A DNA stretch of 64,000 nt from Rhytidiadelphus loreus (taxonomy: Eukaryota > Streptophyta > Bryopsida > Hypnales > Hylocomiaceae), in contig OX344765.1 in assembly GCA_947034895.1 (NCBI GenBank), forward strand, positions 22,821,001 to 22,885,000, written 5' to 3'. A model generated the notes under the pieces. The model was given only the letters and a program-made list of their open reading frames with translations, was not told where the DNA came from and made no database searches. The number at the start of each line of letters is the position of its first letter. Position 1 is the first letter of the stretch. Made by a program: the position numbers and the translations under genes. Below, in pieces: positions 12,280 to 23,240 of the stretch.

Positions 12280-12830
12280 AAATAAGCATGTAGGTTATTT
12301 AAGGATTGAACAAAAATATTTGTTTGTACATAATAGTACATTGCATACTTTATATGATTTGGACTTGGTGATCCTAACTCCTTGTCATTAGAAGAGATAC
12401 AACCCTCACTCCTAAATTTGGTGTACGGTACTAAATTGTTAATTGCACTATATATGTATATTGGTTTTGTTTTAGAATTAAACATTACATTTGTTTGTAC
12501 ATAATAATACATTATATACTATATATAATTTTTTTTTGGTGATCTTGTCATATTTTCACCAGAGGAAAAATAAACTTGATCCTTTAGATTCAATGGTGCT
12601 AGTATGTGAGCATGAAAATGTGAGCATGTGAGCTTTTAGCATATATATAAGTAGATATACTACTACCATTGAAGATGCATGTAATATAAATACCTATAAT
12701 ATAGGTACCTATATCAAAGTTATACTATAATTATAGAAGGTTTCTATAGCATAGGAGTATAATCTTCTAAGCTCATTGCATATATTATATGATTCAGATT
12801 TGGTGATCATACCCAAAGAGGGGGACACTC
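12280..12830 (+). repeat. Isolated monomers of the ~165-bp satellite
   Basis: 'ggtgatc' landmarks at about 12366, 12537 and 12798, each preceded by a version of 'tagtacattgcatactttatatgattt', match the monomers of the array at 15400-16571. Spacing between the first two is about 171 bp. Highly diverged. Confidence 0.6.
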
Positions 12831-13790
12831 TTCAAGTAGTTTACATATCATGTGTGATCATATTAAGGGGGTTATTTTAAGAGAGTGAACCACTTAAATA
12901 GACCATATCACTACCTAATATTCTAATTTGGCATATTTTTAAATACTATATACTTACTTTAAATTAGTGTGAGACGCTAAATTATCACACCATTATTTAT
13001 TTACAATTCAAAATTTAGAATTACATGTTCAACTTAACATAAGACATACATGAAAACTAAAAACATAAAGCATAAGTCATTATGTGTACAATGAAAATAG
13101 CATTAGACATGTGGTCTTTGTTAAGTTCTTTCATTGTTCGGGTTTACACTTCAACAAGTTCAAGAACAATTGTTGATGTTGCAACTTAGAGAAATATGTT
13201 GAATGTAGTTAGGATAGATTTACAACATTTACATTTAGAGTAACATAAGATCATGCCAAAAAACTGTCAACATTCTACTTAATATGGAATATTGAAACAT
13301 TTCTAAAACCTACTAGTCTACAAACAGAGCACATGAGCAAACAAATGGATCCAATAAACCCATGAAGCCCTGCAATATATGATTGTAACAAACACATTCC
13401 ATGAGCCAACAAACATATTCAATGAGCTAGCAAACAAATATTGTACATGATACATTTTCTTGCATGGAGTAACAAAGAAGAGCATTCAAGGGTAGATAAC
13501 ACACATTAGTGGGATCATGAAAATCATTCACAAAATTGTGCAAAATGCTTCCCAAATTAACTATGCATTCATGTTACATTGTGTTTACACACATTCAAAA
13601 CAATTTGAAAGCTCTGTGAATGTCAAAAACAAACCATTGAGAATTCCATGAAGATTTACAGTTGTTCTATGATGCAATCAATATTAGTATGATTTAGCAA
13701 ATTTGTGCAACTAAGAAAAAAAACTAAACCCAATGGAACAAAATAAGGATTAGGGAGGATAAAAAAAGACTCAAAAACCTACACAGTTGG
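12831..13790. other. AT-rich stretch, nothing recognised
   Basis: No coding-like open frame, tandem repeat or inverted termini seen. Two related 'catgagcaaacaaatg' / 'catgagccaacaaac' phrases near 13330-13430 suggest a short local duplication. Confidence 0.4.
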
Positions 13791-14930
13791 TAGGCATTTG
13801 TGTTGTAAGAGAGTGACCTATAACAGTGAGAAGTCACATCAATCTACTCCATCTGGGATAGCCCATGTTATTGCCATCCCCTTCCTAATTGTACACGGAG
13901 GAGAGATAATTTTGCCCCTGCCCCTGACAACTCACTCAAAGATAGAAGGCGGAATTGATCAAGGAGGGGCTCTAGAAGTGCCCAAGTGTACCCCAAAACA
14001 GACATGGCATCATCAAATTGCTCCACCAACTATTGATCCCGAGATATCCAAGGTGCTTGCCAATTCCAAACCAACTTAAATTGTGCCAATCTCAACATTG
14101 CATACTTAATTCAACTAAACACAACGTTACACCACTCTTTATTCACAAAACTCAGCCAATCTATCAAGCGCAACTTTTTTGTCCTCTTATACACACCAAC
14201 TCGCACAAAGGACCACATGTTCTCCCTCTATTAGTAGCCAACTAAAAGATAGTTGGCATCAACACATTTGTTGAGATCTTATCCAAGTGGGCTCAGTTGC
14301 TCCAAGTTTGGGATTTTAAATTAGGCAGCATCCACTTGTATGTGCTACAACATGAGAAGAAGAAAAAGAAGCCCCTTAATTTTGCACTAGGGAATGAGTA
14401 GAAGTAATCTCTTGTTCAATTGCAAGAAGTGCAATTCAAAGACCATGCAATGACTGAAATGAAGACTAGAAATCAAAATAACACACAAATAAAGATAGCC
14501 TCCACAACAAAATAGAAGAAGGTGCCAGAATAGAACCTCAAATCTCCAACAATTGTACCCTCAATATCACCAGAATTACAGACCCAAAGGCCATGACCTT
14601 GTCTAAAAGCTCTAGCACTAAAGTCTCATTGTTCAATGTCTACAAGGTTATCTGATCAGTTGTGTTGTCATGAATTGCAATTGAACTGCAACAAAATTGT
14701 TTGCACAAATCCTAATTGAAAACACTTTTGCCTTCGAAGCATTTACAAGAAGGCAATGGATACAAAAAATTGTGATTGCAAAGCTTTGTTAGAAGCTACC
14801 GTGAAACATATTCTAATCCAACTCTAGATAGGAGAGAGTGACGTTCGTGGGATGAAAAGGAAAGATGATAGTTATTTTAGGGGACTGCCTACTTTATATG
14901 TGGAAGTTTCATCTACCCTGCATTTTAAAA
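13791..14930 (+). pseudogene. Possible decayed coding region, family not recognised
   Basis: The first part (13798-14079) is open with a moderate codon-like composition but begins at a TTG, not an ATG. Downstream, near 14355-14640, a plus frame reads peptide-like text (NFALGNE, then SLVQLQEVQFKDHAMTEMK) broken by several amber codons at positions where glutamine would fit. This is the same style of decay as at 60-950. I cannot identify the protein; it may be a retroelement or transposon product. Confidence 0.3.
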
Positions 14931-15169
14931 TTACAGGTGAGAATACCAATCCTACCTTTAGCCCTAGCCTAGGATACTTATTGTTGACAATAAATTAGAT
15001 CTAAAAAAATCAAATTGGTTAAAATACTTATAATCTTCATTGTCCTATTTTTGGCATGATATATTACTTGAAATTATTTTCTAAATTTTAGGCACTATGA
15101 ATAAAAATGACCATCTTTGGCCGCATATTTCTAGATAAATTTTCCTGAGTGCCTTCCCAAGATCACGCC

Positions 15170-16571
15170 TCACAATGATGATGAATAATGACCATGATTC
15201 CAAAGGTTGGTGCATGGGAATAAGTAGTATACTATACACACAATGTATTAATTCATTGTGTACATTACTTTATTTTAATTTGGCCTTCTAGTTTTGTTGT
15301 GAATATGAATGACATGACCCTACTTCTAAAGTTCATGTATGAAAATTAATAGTATAATACATATTATATATAGGTGTTGCTTGTGAATTAAATATAAGAT
15401 TTTTTTTATAATAGTACATTGTATACTTTATATGATTATGTTTTGGTGATGGTGTATTCATGTCTTGTTGCGACTAGACAAAAAATGACCCTACCCCCTA
15501 AACTTGGTATATGGAAATTAATAAGACACTACATATTGTATATGGATGTTGCTTTAGCCTTGTACACTTTATATGATTTAAACTTTGTGATATTCTCTTG
15601 TTGTGAATAGAATGGAAAATAGAAGAGACATGATCTGGATACCAAGGTTGGTGCATTGAAATAAATAGTATTGTTTATATGTGCCTTATATAAAATAGTG
15701 CATTGCACATTTGATATGATTTGGATGTTGTGATCTTGTCTTGTTGTGACTAAAGGAAAAATGACCTTGATCCTTAAAGTTGGCATGCATGTATAAACAA
15801 TATTTTGTACACATTATATGGAGTGTGCTTTAAGGTTAAACATTACTAAGATATGCTTGTACATAATAGTACATTGTACAATTTACATGATTTGGTTTCA
15901 GGGATCCTATTTTGTTGTGACTTGAGAAAAATTGACCCTAAACTGTAGGTCTTGTGCCATAGAAATAAATTGTACATTAAACACAATATGTGGGTGTCAC
16001 TTGAGGATTAAACATAAGATTCATTTGAAACAATTCATTGTAAACTTTATATAATTTTGTTTTGATATTCCTATCTTATTGTAACAAGACAAAAAATGAC
16101 CATGACCCTATAAATTAGTGCATAGGAATAAAATGTATATTGGACTCTATACATAGACTTTATTTCAAGATTAAACATAAGTTTTGTTTGTAAGAGTACA
16201 TTGTACACTTCACATAAATGTGGATTTGGTGATCTTCTCCCCTTACAACCACAAGGAAATTGACCCTAATACTTAAAGTTGGAGCATGGGAATAAATAGT
16301 TAATTGCACACTACCTATTGGCTATGCTTTAGGATTCAACATCACACTTGTTTGTATATGCTAGTACATTGTGCACTTTATATGATCTTGATTAGGTGAT
16401 CATATCCCATTGTGAATTGAAAAAACATGACCTTGACCTCTAATTTTTATAAATGGAAATAAAATGTACCGATTAGACATAGTACATAGACTTTAACTTC
16501 ATGATTAAACATAAGGTTGCTTTGTAATAGTAAATTGTATACTTTATATTATTTACATTTGGTGATCCTAA
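15170..16571 (+). repeat. Decayed tandem satellite, monomer about 165 bp
   Basis: Diverged monomers repeat the order 'tagtacattgtacactttatatgattt', 'ggtgatc…cttgttgtgac', 'aaaaatgaccctgac', 'ggtgcatggaataaat', 'taaacataag'. The 'gtgatc'-type landmark falls near 15900, 16064, 16228, 16396 and 16561, a spacing of 164-168 bp; the units at 15440-15728 are more irregular. The array continues after the element at 16572-22526. Confidence 0.75.
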
Positions 16572-17160
16572 CACTAGAAAAAAATGAGGGGTTTTGCGAC
16601 TACAAAGAGCAATTGGTTTTTAGTTGCAGCGGCCATTTGCTATTGTTGAGAATCTAGAGGGCTCTAGTCATTGTGGACAAGTTTTCTAGTTGTATCGTAG
16701 TTGCAAGGCAAAACGATTTAATTTCTCATTCAGTTGCTTACTTGGAACTTCATCGATGTGCTTTATGACATGGTTGCTTACTTAGTTTTCACTATGGCAA
16801 GAGGTTGGTGGTGCAATTCACTTCTTTGCAACTTCATGGCGACTCTTCATGGCGACTAGTGCATAAATGTTTCTGACTCATTTGTGACTTGTGAATAACT
16901 TGCAACTCTTTTGTGATTTCATTGTGATTTGGATGCAATTGGTGTACAACTTCATTTCAACTTGACTTTGACTACTTTGCAACAAGATTTGGTATATGTG
17001 CAACTTCGGGGCAACTTAGTCATCACTAGTTTGTGACTCATTGACAATATGTGGTCCACTTCTTATCAACTGCTCTATGACTAGGTAATGATATGTATGT
17101 GACTTTTGTGATTATTTAATGGGTTGTATACAACTTCTTTGTGACTTGTGTGGATCATGT

Positions 17161-17406
17161 GTGCAACTTGTTTGTAACTGCATTACAACTTATTTGTGAT
17201 TTGTGATGGTTGAAACGTGCAACTTGTTTGCAACTTCATTACAATTGATTTCATTCATATAGATCATATGTGTAACTTATTTGTAACTACATTACAACTT
17301 ATTTGTGATTTGTGATGGTTGAAACGTGCAACTTGTTTGCAACTTCATTACAATTGATTTCATTCATATAGATCATATGTGTAACTTATTTGTAACTACA
17401 TTACAA
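17161..17406 (+). repeat. 109-bp tandem duplication
   Basis: Phrases such as 'tgtgatggttgaaacgtgca' recur exactly 109 bp apart (17201 and 17310), and the two copies look nearly identical. It lies in the left subterminal repeat zone of CA1. Near-identity suggests a recent duplication compared with the rest of the element. Confidence 0.85.
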
Positions 17407-17819
17407 CTCATATGCATCTTGATGAATCATTTGTGCAACTAATTTGCAATTCATGCATCTTAATGAATTTTCAACTTCTAAGCATTTCAAATTTATTCTT
17501 CAATTTCAGCAAAAATTAATTATTTTTAAATATATCATAATTTCAGAAAATTATAATGATAATTGCCGAAAATCTTGAAACTTTACAACGTTGATTGCCG
17601 AAATAAATGGAAATATGTGAAAATCTACAGTTTAGGAATTACGCCAAAATCATCAATAATTAAATGACCAAGCTCTTTTAAAAAAAGAAAATATCCAATG
17701 TTAGTTAGAAGGTACAAAGATCATCCACCATCATTGAAATTTATTAATGGAATCAACATAAAACTTCATCATTGGAACTAAGTGAGAATGATTGACGGGA
17801 AGTTTTTTTTAATAATGAT

Positions 17820-18345
17820 TCATTCATTCTCATGAATCCTCAAAGGATATGGGATATTTTGAAGATGAGAGCTTGATCTCTCATTGTCAAAAAGTAGTAA
17901 TTGTGTTCAAAGTAGAATTTTAGGCCTCATTTTTCAAAAAAACTTAGAACTAGGAAAAATTGGGAAATAAATTTAACTTTCATCTTCAAAAATCCGTTTG
18001 TGATTATGAGCCTTCAAACAAAAGTTATAGACAAAATTCAAAGGGGTTGTTTGAAAATGTCAAAGAAAATCTTCCTTTCAACTCCTCCCTAAAAGTTGTC
18101 CATAACTTTTGATTGGTAGATCAAAATCTCAAAAGGATTTTTGGAGATGAAAGATAGCTTCATTTTCCACATTAACTTAGTTCAAATTTTTTGAAAAAAA
18201 ATTACTTTACTATGCATAAATGAGGTCTAAATTTTTACTTTGAACACATTTCCTATTCTTAACTTCACTATAAGTGATTGAGCTCCTACTAATCCTAACT
18301 ATTTATATATCCCACATGGGTTGTTTTACCTCTTACCATACAATT
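17820..18345. repeat. Foldback repeat (family FB), copy 2, reversed
   Basis: Reverse-orientation relative of the copies at 3845 and 46557. It starts with 'cctcaaaggatatgggata' (the family's right outer segment), carries inverted arms around about 18070, and ends with 'cccacatgggttgttttacc' (the family's left outer segment). Non-coding and nested in CA1. Confidence 0.7.
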
Positions 18346-18424
18346 TGTATAAAGAGCATGTCTTTCTCAATCTCTCTAATATAAATGAATTGCTTTGGGA
18401 GATACATGCTAAGAATTTTGATAA

Positions 18425-18560
18425 TGTAGTATGGTAAAACAACCATATTGGTCAAATCACCCATAGTGGACACCTCATGACCCTTTGATGGTTTTATCAA
18501 ACCACAATCAATATCTAACCCGACACTCATGGAGTGATTAGTGACTCATTTTCCAGTGTA
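18425..18560. repeat. Short interspersed repeat shared with 2170-2345
   Basis: Reads as a diverged reverse complement of about 2170-2345 ('ggtaaaacaacca', 'cccatagtggacacctcatg', 'ggagtgattag'). It sits between two foldback elements. Non-coding. Confidence 0.5.
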
Positions 18561-18669
18561 AGAGCATTCCCATAGCGGACTTGCCAAACAGGGCAAAAAA
18601 ACTACTTTCAGTTAAATAAGAGAATTAAATCCACCAACCATCTCTCATTTGTTAAAAAATATCTCCATC

Positions 18670-19320
18670 TTAACTTGAGATTAGAATTGAGTAGAGATTA
18701 TATTTATATACATATGAAGTGGTAGGATGTAGAGCAACCCATGTGGGATAATGTAAATTAGAATTAGTAGGAGCTTAACCGCTCATAGTTAAGTCAAAAG
18801 TAGGTTTTGTTTTTCAATAGAATTTCAAACTTCATTTAGGGATGGTAGAATTTTTTTTCTTTCAAAACTCTTTGAACTAAGAAAAATTGGTAAATGAAGA
18901 CAACTTTCATTTCCAAAAATCCGTTTGAGATTTAAAACCTCCAATCAAAATATATGGACAAATTTGAGAGAGGAAGTTTGAAATAGTAAAAAATAATTCC
19001 CTTCCAACCCCTCTCTCAAATTTGTCTATAACTTTTGATCGGAGATTCTAAATCTTAAATGAATTTTGGGAGATTAAAATTGTCTTCATTTACCAACTTC
19101 TCTTAGTTTAAAGTGTTTTGAACTTTTTTTTTCTACTATGCCTAAATGAGGTTTGAAATTCTATTGAAAAACAAAACCTACTTTTGACTTAACTATGAGC
19201 GGTTGAGTTCCTACTAATTCTAATTTACATTATTCCACATGGGTTGTTCTACATCCTACTACCTCATGTGTATATAATGGACTCTTATTCTTCTCTAAAA
19301 CTCAATTTTAATTGATAATG
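18670..19320. repeat. Foldback repeat (family FB), copy 3, near-complete palindrome
   Basis: The whole unit of about 650 bp is a palindrome centred near 18993. The left arm has 'tagagcaacccatgtggga' and 'aagtaggttttgtttttcaa'; the right arm has 'tcccacatgggttgttctac'-type text and 'ttgaaaaacaaaacctactt'-type text in inverted order. It is the best-conserved palindrome of the family here. An outer pair, GAGCATTCCCATAG at about 18562 and its near-reverse complement ending about 19401, could mark a larger element. A transcript could form a long double-stranded hairpin. Confidence 0.8.
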
Positions 19321-20085
19321 TATTAATTACAAGTTTGCCCCATGGTTAGAAAGCCCACTCTCCGTGTTAACTCCTTTTGGTGCCTTGTTGTGGGGATGCT
19401 CAAAATCATTGTCAGAAGTGACTTTTCATGGCATTCTACATTAGAGATTATTATCACCACATTAGGTGGTGAAGACGAGCATATTGGGTTTACTTTTTAT
19501 TGGTTATGGGGCAGCCTACACACCATGTTGGGAAGATCACTTCAGAAATACATTACTAATTCACTCTTTATCTGAAAATTAAAATTTCAATTGCTCTCTT
19601 TATTTCTCACACTTATCTTTGTGTAGAAAAAAATTTGAAAATTTCAATAATGGCATGAGGGCAAACTCCAAATTCTGACCTCAATGGGAGTTTACCTCAC
19701 TGATTTACCTTATTTAGAATGATGAAAATTGCAATAATTAATTATTTCCTGCCAAAGTCAAAAATTGAAATTTTATTAAATATTTGACAATGGGTGCCGA
19801 AATTGAAGAGGTACAACGGTATGCACATTATGGGAGAGAACATTGTATTCATACATAACATCACAATTAGTACACCATGCATTGTACATCCAAACATCAC
19901 ACCACAAATTATACAATACTCCAAACATTATACAACATACACAAAATGCAATACACCATATTCAATATATATTAATCATGGCTTGAAAAGCCACTAAAGA
20001 TGTAATGAGAAACTAAGGTTTTATAGGAGTGGGGTGGTAGGTGGCATGGCAAATGATATGGGACATGTCAAATGTTTAGTTTGTG

Positions 20086-20918
20086 TTAATCCCACATAGT
20101 TTCAAGTTCAATTCAAGGTTTTGTAACATTTGCACCCAAGTTCCAAATTCAATAAGACTTGTTGGAAAATTTGCGCTCTTTCTTCTAGTTTATGTGGTAA
20201 ATTTTTTAGATCAATCCAAGATAAACTGATTTCTTGGAAGCCAATCAAAGTTCACAACTTCAATTTGAGTTTACCAAACTGTACTTCATGGCTGCAACTT
20301 TGGGGGCTTGTATCTCCTTTATATAATGTTTGTTTTCTATTAAAAAAAATTGGGTTATATTCTCCTTCACTCCTAGTTATTGTAGTAGAATTTTCATGTC
20401 AATCCAAGTTGTTTTGAATGTTTGGGAGCAATTGGAAGTCCAAAATCTTGACATTTTTGGATTACAATGAACTTTGGTGGCTTGGTTCTTCTTCAAATAG
20501 TGTCCGTTTCTAATATAAAAAATTGGAAAAGCCTAGTCTAGTTCATGTGGCTAATATTTCATATCAATCCAAAAAGTTATGAGTGACTGAGAAGCATTTT
20601 AGTAGAAAGAGGTTCAGCCTTAGATGTGTTTTTTGTAAATTTTCTTGCTATATTCTTGACGTTTCAAACCCATTTTGCAAACACAATGAATCAATTCAAT
20701 AATTTTTTCTTTCACCAATGTCTTTATATAGTGCTAGTGAATCACTTTGTAGTAAAAAAAATTCATTTGAGTAGGTTTAGAAATTGAAATTCACCTCCAA
20801 ATGTGTTGCTAAGAAAATTTCAGCATCTTTTTTCAAGACTAAAACATTATAATGTTGCAATCAATAAGGCCAAATTTGATTCATGTCATCTACAACATAT
20901 AAACTATAAGATTGTATT
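20086..20918 (+). mobile_element. TTAA-flanked element (family D), copy 2, 3' truncated
   Basis: Begins at TTAATCCCACATAGTTTC and follows copy 1 (5461-6417) to the 'catctacaacatataaac' phrase, after which similarity ends before the terminal motif. Nested inside CA1. No coding capacity. Confidence 0.6.
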
Positions 20919-20969
20919 CTTTTCAATTCAAAGAGACCTTAGGTGATGAAGGTTTCAAAGTAGTATTTT

Positions 20970-21590
20970 AGAGATGGAAACCATTTCAGAGTGGATGACG
21001 ATGCCTCCAAGCAACTACAAAAGTATGATTATAGTGTTGCATCTATATTCCATATTCCAAACCCTAATCTATGGGAGGTGTCAGTGCACTATGTCGGAGT
21101 GTTGAAAGATATATTGAAACTAGATTATGGATCTCTTAGCACCTATGTGATATTGATGTGATGTAAATGGGTGAAGAAAATAGACAATCAAAGAAATCCT
21201 ACATACATTAGAGATGAGGCTGGTTTCCTTGTAATACACTTCCACCACAAAATGCGTAGGAAGTTTGATTCTTTTATATTTTCAAGCCAAGCTACCCAAG
21301 TATTTTTTTTTGATAATGTGAAGAAGGAAGGTTAGAAAGTAGTATTGCATAAAGAAGCTCATGCTTGGTGAGAATTTGTAGACACATTAGATGTGTTTGT
21401 GAGCACCACTATTCAAGCTTCTGGTTTAACTACTCCAGAGGATGTGCCTCCTCTTCCTACTATTCCATGTTTGGTCAGAGCCATAGAGTTATCTGCAGAA
21501 GACAGTCTCTTAGCATCTACAAGATATTGAAACCTTTTCAACTGAAATACCATTTTATTGCTAAACTACCTTTGCACTGTTCCTAAGTTC
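20970..21590 (+). pseudogene. DUF4216-type gene relic of a CACTA element
   Basis: DUF4216 is a domain found in plant proteins linked to CACTA/En-Spm transposons. Translating from 21084 gives VHYVGVLKDILKLDY, then CKWVKKID (21162 on), then FIFSSQATQVFFFDN and KVVLHKEAHAW, matching the domain's order: a 'GvieDIiEL' start, a 'F.CkW' core and an 'aSqa.QVFY.' end. In-frame stops break it: TGA at 21159-21161, a TAG after KKEG, and a TGA after KEAHAW. No start codon or intact transposase accompanies it. It sits inside CA1, which fits its origin as that element's cargo. The named open frame at 21365-21586 is a shadow in another frame. Confidence 0.7.
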
Positions 21591-21859
21591 AAACACACTT
21601 CATGTATAGTTGTATGTAATATTCTGTCATTTTATGAAAGAAAGAGGTAATTAAAAATCAAATAGACTATAATAGACTATAAATAAATATTACTATAAAA
21701 CAAGGTAGCCATTATTTGGTAGTGTGGCTTTGAATCGGAACAAGCTTGATGTAGGGATATAACACATTGCATCTCATGCAACAAAACAACTCATTGTAAA
21801 CTTGCATCTACAATTGTCTAGAAAAGCAATGTTGTAGTTGCTAAACTCCCGGTTCCATA

Positions 21860-22210
21860 ACAATTCGACTAACAATTCCAACTATAGTTGTTTTGTAGTC
21901 AAATTCTTGTTGTTTTGTAGTCGATTCTCAGTCGTACTATAATCGTTCTGTATTGGTTTTCCAATCATTTTCTAGTTGCCATTAGTAGTCATTTTCTAGA
22001 TGTGTTATAGTTATTTTCTAGTTGTAGTGTAGTTGTTTTCTAGTTGTATGAGTAGTCTTCTTGTAGTTGTTTTGTAGTTGTATCTTAGTTGAATTCTAAT
22101 TGTTTTCTAGTTGTTTTCTAGTTGTCTTCCAATTGATTTATAGTTGCCATTGTAGTTATTTTCTAGTCAAACTCTAGTTGTTTTCTAGTTGAACTCTAGT
22201 TGTTATCTAT
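21860..22210 (+). repeat. Right subterminal short-repeat zone of CA1
   Basis: Dense, irregular repeats of 'tagttgttttc' with variants ('ctagttgtag', 'tagttgaactc') run for about 350 bp. CACTA elements use subterminal repeats for transposase binding, so I infer that role. The matching zone in the short element at 27355-28318 uses the complementary 'gaaacaacta' form. Confidence 0.7.
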
Positions 22211-22526
22211 AGAATTTATAATGAAATAAAAACGTAACATGCGATTGGTCTTTGGCAAAGTGGACTCCACAGAACGTAAAGTTGCCCACATCAACAACTC
22301 TAATGAATACTCAATGTAGAATACCTCACATTAATTCTAAATAACTACTCTGTTACGGTTCTATAATCTTGCACTTCATTCTACTACTACTCTGCAACTA
22401 CAACAACGTACACGTTGAAGTTGGTGCAAATAGAGAGGATTACAGTCACAATGTAGTTATATAGGACACTTAGTCGCAAGGTAGTCGTCGGATACCGGTT
22501 GCGGCGGACACGTTTTTCTTTTAGTG

Positions 22527-23240
22527 TACCTAGTGGTGCCCAGAGGAAAAATGACTATGATCTCTTAGGTTGGTGCATGGATTGAGATTGAATTAACAAT
22601 ATATTATAAATTGTATAAGAGATGTAACTTTAAAAGTAAACATAAGAGATGTTTGTAATAGTACATTGTACACATATATGGTGATTCTATTTTGTTAATC
22701 TTGTCTTATTGTGACTAGACAAAAAAATGATCTTGACCTTTAAGATTGGTGCATGGGAATTCATAATACATTGTATATTACATATGATTTGATTTTTGTA
22801 ACTTATCTAATAGTGAATAGAAATAAAAATCTCCTATCTTAAGGTAGGTGCACTATAACAAAAGTTGGTAAAAAAGAACCGCACTCAAAATTGAGTGCGG
22901 TTCTTTTAACCACTATTCTGCGCAGGCCCTAAATGACTACAGAATCTTCTTTTTGGATTTCTGAACTCAATTTTTTAAATTTCTGGGCGTATAATACACC
23001 GTTGGAAAGATCTTGAAAATACCTTTTCAACAATGTATTGTACGCCCAGAAATTCAAAAAATTGAGTTCAGAAATCCAAAAAGAAGATTTTGTAGCCGTT
23101 TAGGGCCTATGCAGAATGGTGGTTAAAAGAACCGCACTCAATTTTGAGTGCGGTTCTTTTTTACCAACTTTTGTTATAGTGGTGCATGGAAAAAATGTCT
23201 ATTGCTAAAGTCCTATGAACCTATAAATACCCAAGGCACC
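22527..23240 (+). repeat. Continuation of the ~165-bp satellite
   Basis: Resumes directly after CA1 with 'gaggaaaaatgac', 'ggttggtgcatgg', 'gtaatagtacattgtacac' and 'cttgtcttattgtgac', the same order as 15400-16571. It is interrupted again by the MITE at 22851-23181. The phrase split by that MITE is 'ggtg|gtgcatgg', a monomer motif. Confidence 0.7.
22851..23181. mobile_element. Palindromic CACTA-like MITE, 331 bp
   Basis: Starts CACTATAACAAAAGTTGG and ends with its reverse complement. The arms extend inward for most of the element, through a 'ctttttggatttctgaactc' segment, to a centre near 23016. Each arm also holds a separate 36-bp palindrome built on AAAAGAACCGCACTC. The flanking GTG triplets at 22848-22850 and 23182-23184 are a target duplication: satellite monomers without the insert read 'ttggtgcatgg'. 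Arms match with few differences, so it is young compared with its host. Non-coding. Superfamily assignment rests on the CACTA terminus and 3-bp duplication only. Confidence 0.9.

Larger units (their letters stand above)
16572..22526. mobile_element. CACTA-type element with nested insertions (CA1)
   Basis: The left end is CACTAGAAAAAAATGAGGGG and the right end is CGTTTTTCTTTTAGTG, so both termini share a CACTAgAAgAAAA-type inverted repeat with the element at 27355-28318. Subterminal regions are full of short 'gcaactt' (16600-17470) and 'tagttgttttc' (21860-22210) repeats, as is usual for CACTA elements. The flanking triplets are TAA (left) and TAC (right), one mismatch from a 3-bp target duplication. 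The interior holds a DUF4216 gene relic (20970-21590), two foldback repeats and a family D element, which account for much of the length. No intact transposase is present, so this is a dead, expanded copy. Confidence 0.8.

Noticed and set aside
15419..15786. Small open frames in the satellite array
   Set aside because: They coincide with diverged satellite monomers and overlap on both strands.
18562..19401. A larger hAT-like MITE bounded by GAGCATTCCCATAG and its inverse
   Set aside because: Only about ten end bases agree and no target duplication is evident, so it is noted under the foldback repeat but not called.
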